Below, in pieces: positions 61,842-64,000 of a stretch of DNA of 64,000 bases (within the stretch, counting starts at the first letter, position 1; each line of letters starts with the position of its first letter). The stretch covers positions 2,294,001 through 2,358,000 of the forward strand of contig NZ_CP039371.1 in the NCBI RefSeq assembly GCF_005080685.1, read 5' to 3'. A program made the translations under genes and the position numbers. The notes beneath the pieces were generated by a model. It saw only the letters and a program-made list of their open reading frames with translations. It searched no databases and had not been told where the DNA came from. The DNA comes from Pseudomonas putida (lineage in GTDB: Bacteria > Pseudomonadota > Gammaproteobacteria > Pseudomonadales > Pseudomonadaceae).

Positions 61842-63212
61842 GTGTCCCACCCGCAGCCATACCTCCAACCACCCGCAACGTCGTCACTCACATTGGCCTG
61901 GGCCGAGCAACTGGCGGGCCTGGACCCCATTGGTGAACCCGCAGTCCTCGAAGCCGCGCGCACCGGCCTTACCGACTACCTGGCGTGCGCGCTCGGCGGC
62001 GCCAACGATCCTGGGATCGATGCGCTGTTGCAGGCGTGGTCGGCCGCGCCTGGGACCGCGACGGTGATCGGGCGTGACCTGGCCACTGAGCCGACCCTGG
62101 CGGCTTTGCTCAACGGCTACAGCGGCCACGCGTTGGATTACGACGACGTGCACCGCAGCGTGCGCGGTCATCCAAGCACCGTCCTGCTGCCCGCGTTGCT
62201 GGCGTTGGCCCAGAGCCGCGGGCTGGCCGGACGACAGTTGCTCGCGGCGTATGCGGTCGGGGTCGAAGCGATGGGGCGCCTGGGTCTGGCCATCGGCGGC
62301 GCGCACTACGAAGCGGGCTTCCATAACACCGCCACCCTTGGCACGGTGGCGGCCGCCGCTGCGTGCGCCTGGCTGCTTGGGTTGCCTGCGCAGTCGTTGG
62401 CAGTGGCGATCGGCTTGGCGGCTACACAGGCTGCGGGCTTGCGCGTGCAATTCGGCAGTGCGGCCAAGCCGCTGCACGCCGGACTCGCGGCACGCAATGG
62501 CCTGAGTAGCGCCTTGTTGGCCGAAGCGGGGCTGGGCGGGGCGATCGACAGCCTGGAGGGCAAGGGCGGCTTTCTCGACGTCTATGGTTACGGTCAGGCG
62601 GTTCCACAGCGCCTGCTGGCACGGGACGACACCTGGCAGATTCTCCAACCCGGATTGATTTTCAAGCGTTATGCATCCTGCGCAGCCACTCACCATGCCG
62701 CCGATGCTGTGTTGGCCTTGAGGCAACAGCAGGGCGCCGATGCCAGCGCTACCCAGCGCATCGTGGTGACCTTCCCGCCAGGCCTGACCACGCCACTCGC
62801 GCGTGAGTTGCCACGGGATCGTCAGGCCGGGCGCTTCAGCGTCGAGTACGTGGTGGCGCATGCGCTGTGGCATGGACACCTGAATGCCAGCGCATTCGAG
62901 GCGGGTGAAATCGACGCCGGCGTGGCGGATCTGATGGCCAGGGTGGTGGTGAAGGTGGATGCCCAGGCCGCATCGATTACCCAGCCGCCATTCGCCCGTT
63001 TCTCCGTGGTCGAGCTGTTCGATGCCAAGGGACTGCGTTCAAGTGCCCGTGCCGACGCGCCCCAGGCCGGTGACCCCCTCGAAAAACTGCGGGCCGCTGC
63101 CGCTACCGCCGAGCACGGTGACCGACTGCTCGGTGGCATCGCGTTGCTGGACGATGCTTCCTCTTTGCAGCGATTGCTCGACGCAGTCGCTCCTCTTGTC
63201 ACGAACCGTTGA
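61842..63212 (+). CDS. MmgE/PrpD family protein
   Basis: 456 residues, GTG start. Family landmarks: GLTDYLACALGGANDPGIDAL, LNGYSGHALDYDDVHRSVRGHPS, GFHNTATLGTVAAAAACAWLLG, FKRYASCAATHHAADAVLAL and VDAQAASITQPPFARF. Members include 2-methylcitrate dehydratase and cis-aconitate decarboxylase, so a hydro-lyase or decarboxylase acting on a tricarboxylate-like acid is likely. Seven bases separate it from the next monooxygenase gene, implying one transcript. Confidence 0.88.
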   Translation: MSHPQPYLQPPATSSLTLAWAEQLAGLDPIGEPAVLEAARTGLTDYLACALGGANDPGIDALLQAWSAAPGTATVIGRDLATEPTLAALLNGYSGHALDYDDVHRSVRGHPSTVLLPALLALAQSRGLAGRQLLAAYAVGVEAMGRLGLAIGGAHYEAGFHNTATLGTVAAAAACAWLLGLPAQSLAVAIGLAATQAAGLRVQFGSAAKPLHAGLAARNGLSSALLAEAGLGGAIDSLEGKGGFLDVYGYGQAVPQRLLARDDTWQILQPGLIFKRYASCAATHHAADAVLALRQQQGADASATQRIVVTFPPGLTTPLARELPRDRQAGRFSVEYVVAHALWHGHLNASAFEAGEIDAGVADLMARVVVKVDAQAASITQPPFARFSVVELFDAKGLRSSARADAPQAGDPLEKLRAAAATAEHGDRLLGGIALLDDASSLQRLLDAVAPLVTNR

Positions 63213-63219
63213 GATTGTC

Positions 63220-64000
63220 ATGAGCCAAACCCTGCAACAGATGCGCCTGGGCCTGTTCATCCAGGCCGCCGGCCACCACGCCAGCGGCTGGCGCTATCCC
63301 GGCGCCCAGAGCGGCAGCGAAAATTTCAAGCTGATCAAGCAACTGACCCTGGCGGCCGAGCGGGCATGCCTGGACATGGTGTTCTTCGGCGACAAACTGG
63401 TCACCAGCGCCCAGGAGCATCCGTCGATGATCGTGCGCTTCGAGCCGCTGACCCTGCTCGGCTCGCTGGCCTCGATCACCGAGAAGATCGGCCTGGCCGC
63501 CACTGCATCGACGACCTACAGCGAGCCCTACACCGTGGCTCGCCAGTTCGGCACCGTCGACCACATCTCGGAAGGGCGTGCGGCGTGGAACGTGGTCACC
63601 ACCGGTTACGACAGTGCGGCGAACTTCACCCGTGCCACCCACCCGAACCATGATCTGCGCTACGAGGTGGCCGAAGAGTTCGTGGACGTGGTGCGTGGAC
63701 TGTGGGACAGCTTCGAAGATGACGCCTACGTGCGCGATGCCAGTCGCGGGGTGTATCTGGACAGCCATAAGATGCATCGCCTTGATCATCGCGGTCAGCA
63801 CTTCAACATCGATGGCCCGCTCAATCTGTCGCGTAGCCCGCAGGGCCACCCGGTGCTGATCCAGGCCGGTTCCAGCGGGCCGGGCATGAGCCTGGCCGCT
63901 CGAATCGCCGAGGTGGTGTTCACCGCGCAGCAGGATATCGAAGGCGCGCAGCAGTTCTACCGCGATCTGAAGCAGCAGGTTATCGCCCATGGCCGCGACC
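63220..64000 (+). CDS. Flavin-dependent monooxygenase (LLM class, NtaA/SnaA family), 3' end outside window
   Basis: The 5' 260 codons are present, start ATG 63220. QMRLGLFIQAAGHHASGWR, CLDMVFFGDKLVTSAQEHPS, ISEGRAAWNVVTTGYDSAANF, RYEVAEEFVDVVRGLWDSFEDD and FNIDGPLNLSRSPQGHPVLIQAGSS match the nitrilotriacetate/DszA-type monooxygenases. It is the third such enzyme in the window. Co-transcription with MmgE/PrpD and a divergent Bug protein suggests a separate catabolic unit. Confidence 0.9.
   Translation, partial: MSQTLQQMRLGLFIQAAGHHASGWRYPGAQSGSENFKLIKQLTLAAERACLDMVFFGDKLVTSAQEHPSMIVRFEPLTLLGSLASITEKIGLAATASTTYSEPYTVARQFGTVDHISEGRAAWNVVTTGYDSAANFTRATHPNHDLRYEVAEEFVDVVRGLWDSFEDDAYVRDASRGVYLDSHKMHRLDHRGQHFNIDGPLNLSRSPQGHPVLIQAGSSGPGMSLAARIAEVVFTAQQDIEGAQQFYRDLKQQVIAHGRD

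Overview
The window is about 64 kb of high-GC chromosomal DNA from a Pseudomonas, most likely of the P. putida group. The assignment rests on protein style (FecIRA, CodB-PucR-CodA, SfnR, SlyB-like lipoprotein), on P. putida-type REP hairpins and on frequent ATGA/TGATG gene overlaps. It is inferred from recognition, not from a database search. I saw no rRNA, tRNA or CRISPR array.

1-17 kb: the 3' part of an IS481-type transposase, then a gene-free stretch with a large imperfect inverted repeat and a (CCAAG)n tract. A LacI/GntR-type repressor and an iron-responsive fecI-fecR-TonB-receptor operon with a clear Fur box follow. Next comes a run of housekeeping and hypothetical genes: LysR with VOC-quinone reductase, DUF533, Nudix, small lipoproteins, 5'-nucleotidase, LysR with MFS, and REP elements.

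17-25 kb: a cytosine-use operon codB-pucR-codA, preceded by a good sigma-54 promoter and an NtrC-like site. Then a translationally coupled three-gene membrane cluster resembling E. coli yqjDE, and a scar-like spot with a truncated HTH gene and an orphan Phd/YefM antitoxin.

25-31 kb: LysR divergent from an operon of an MHS-type transporter, an M20 carbamoyl-amino-acid/allantoate-type amidohydrolase and an acetylpolyamine-amidohydrolase-like deacetylase. Small ATPase, HIT and nucleotidyltransferase genes follow.

31-64 kb: the most interesting part. Two TonB-dependent receptors and two complete oligopeptide/opine-type ABC importers are interleaved with DszA/NtaA-type flavin monooxygenases, DszC/SfnB-type acyl-CoA-dehydrogenase-like monooxygenases, an aldo/keto reductase and two exporters. 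A SfnR-like sigma-54 activator sits between operon 2 and the second receptor. Four transcription units (32.4, 35.8, 46.4, 57.9 kb) begin with almost the same -24/-12 element, (T/C)GGCATG-N4-(C/G)TGC(A/T). Three carry an AACAG-N12-(C/T)TGT element upstream. The inference is a SfnR/sigma-54 regulon that takes up a bulky organosulfur compound through the outer membrane, imports it, and desulfurizes it in the cytoplasm. A further flavin monooxygenase with MmgE/PrpD and Bug-type binding-protein genes closes the window and runs off its end.

Two genes carry apparent single-base frameshifts: a double-GNAT acetyltransferase (31.3 kb) and the first DszC-like gene (38.9 kb). Both need read-level checking.
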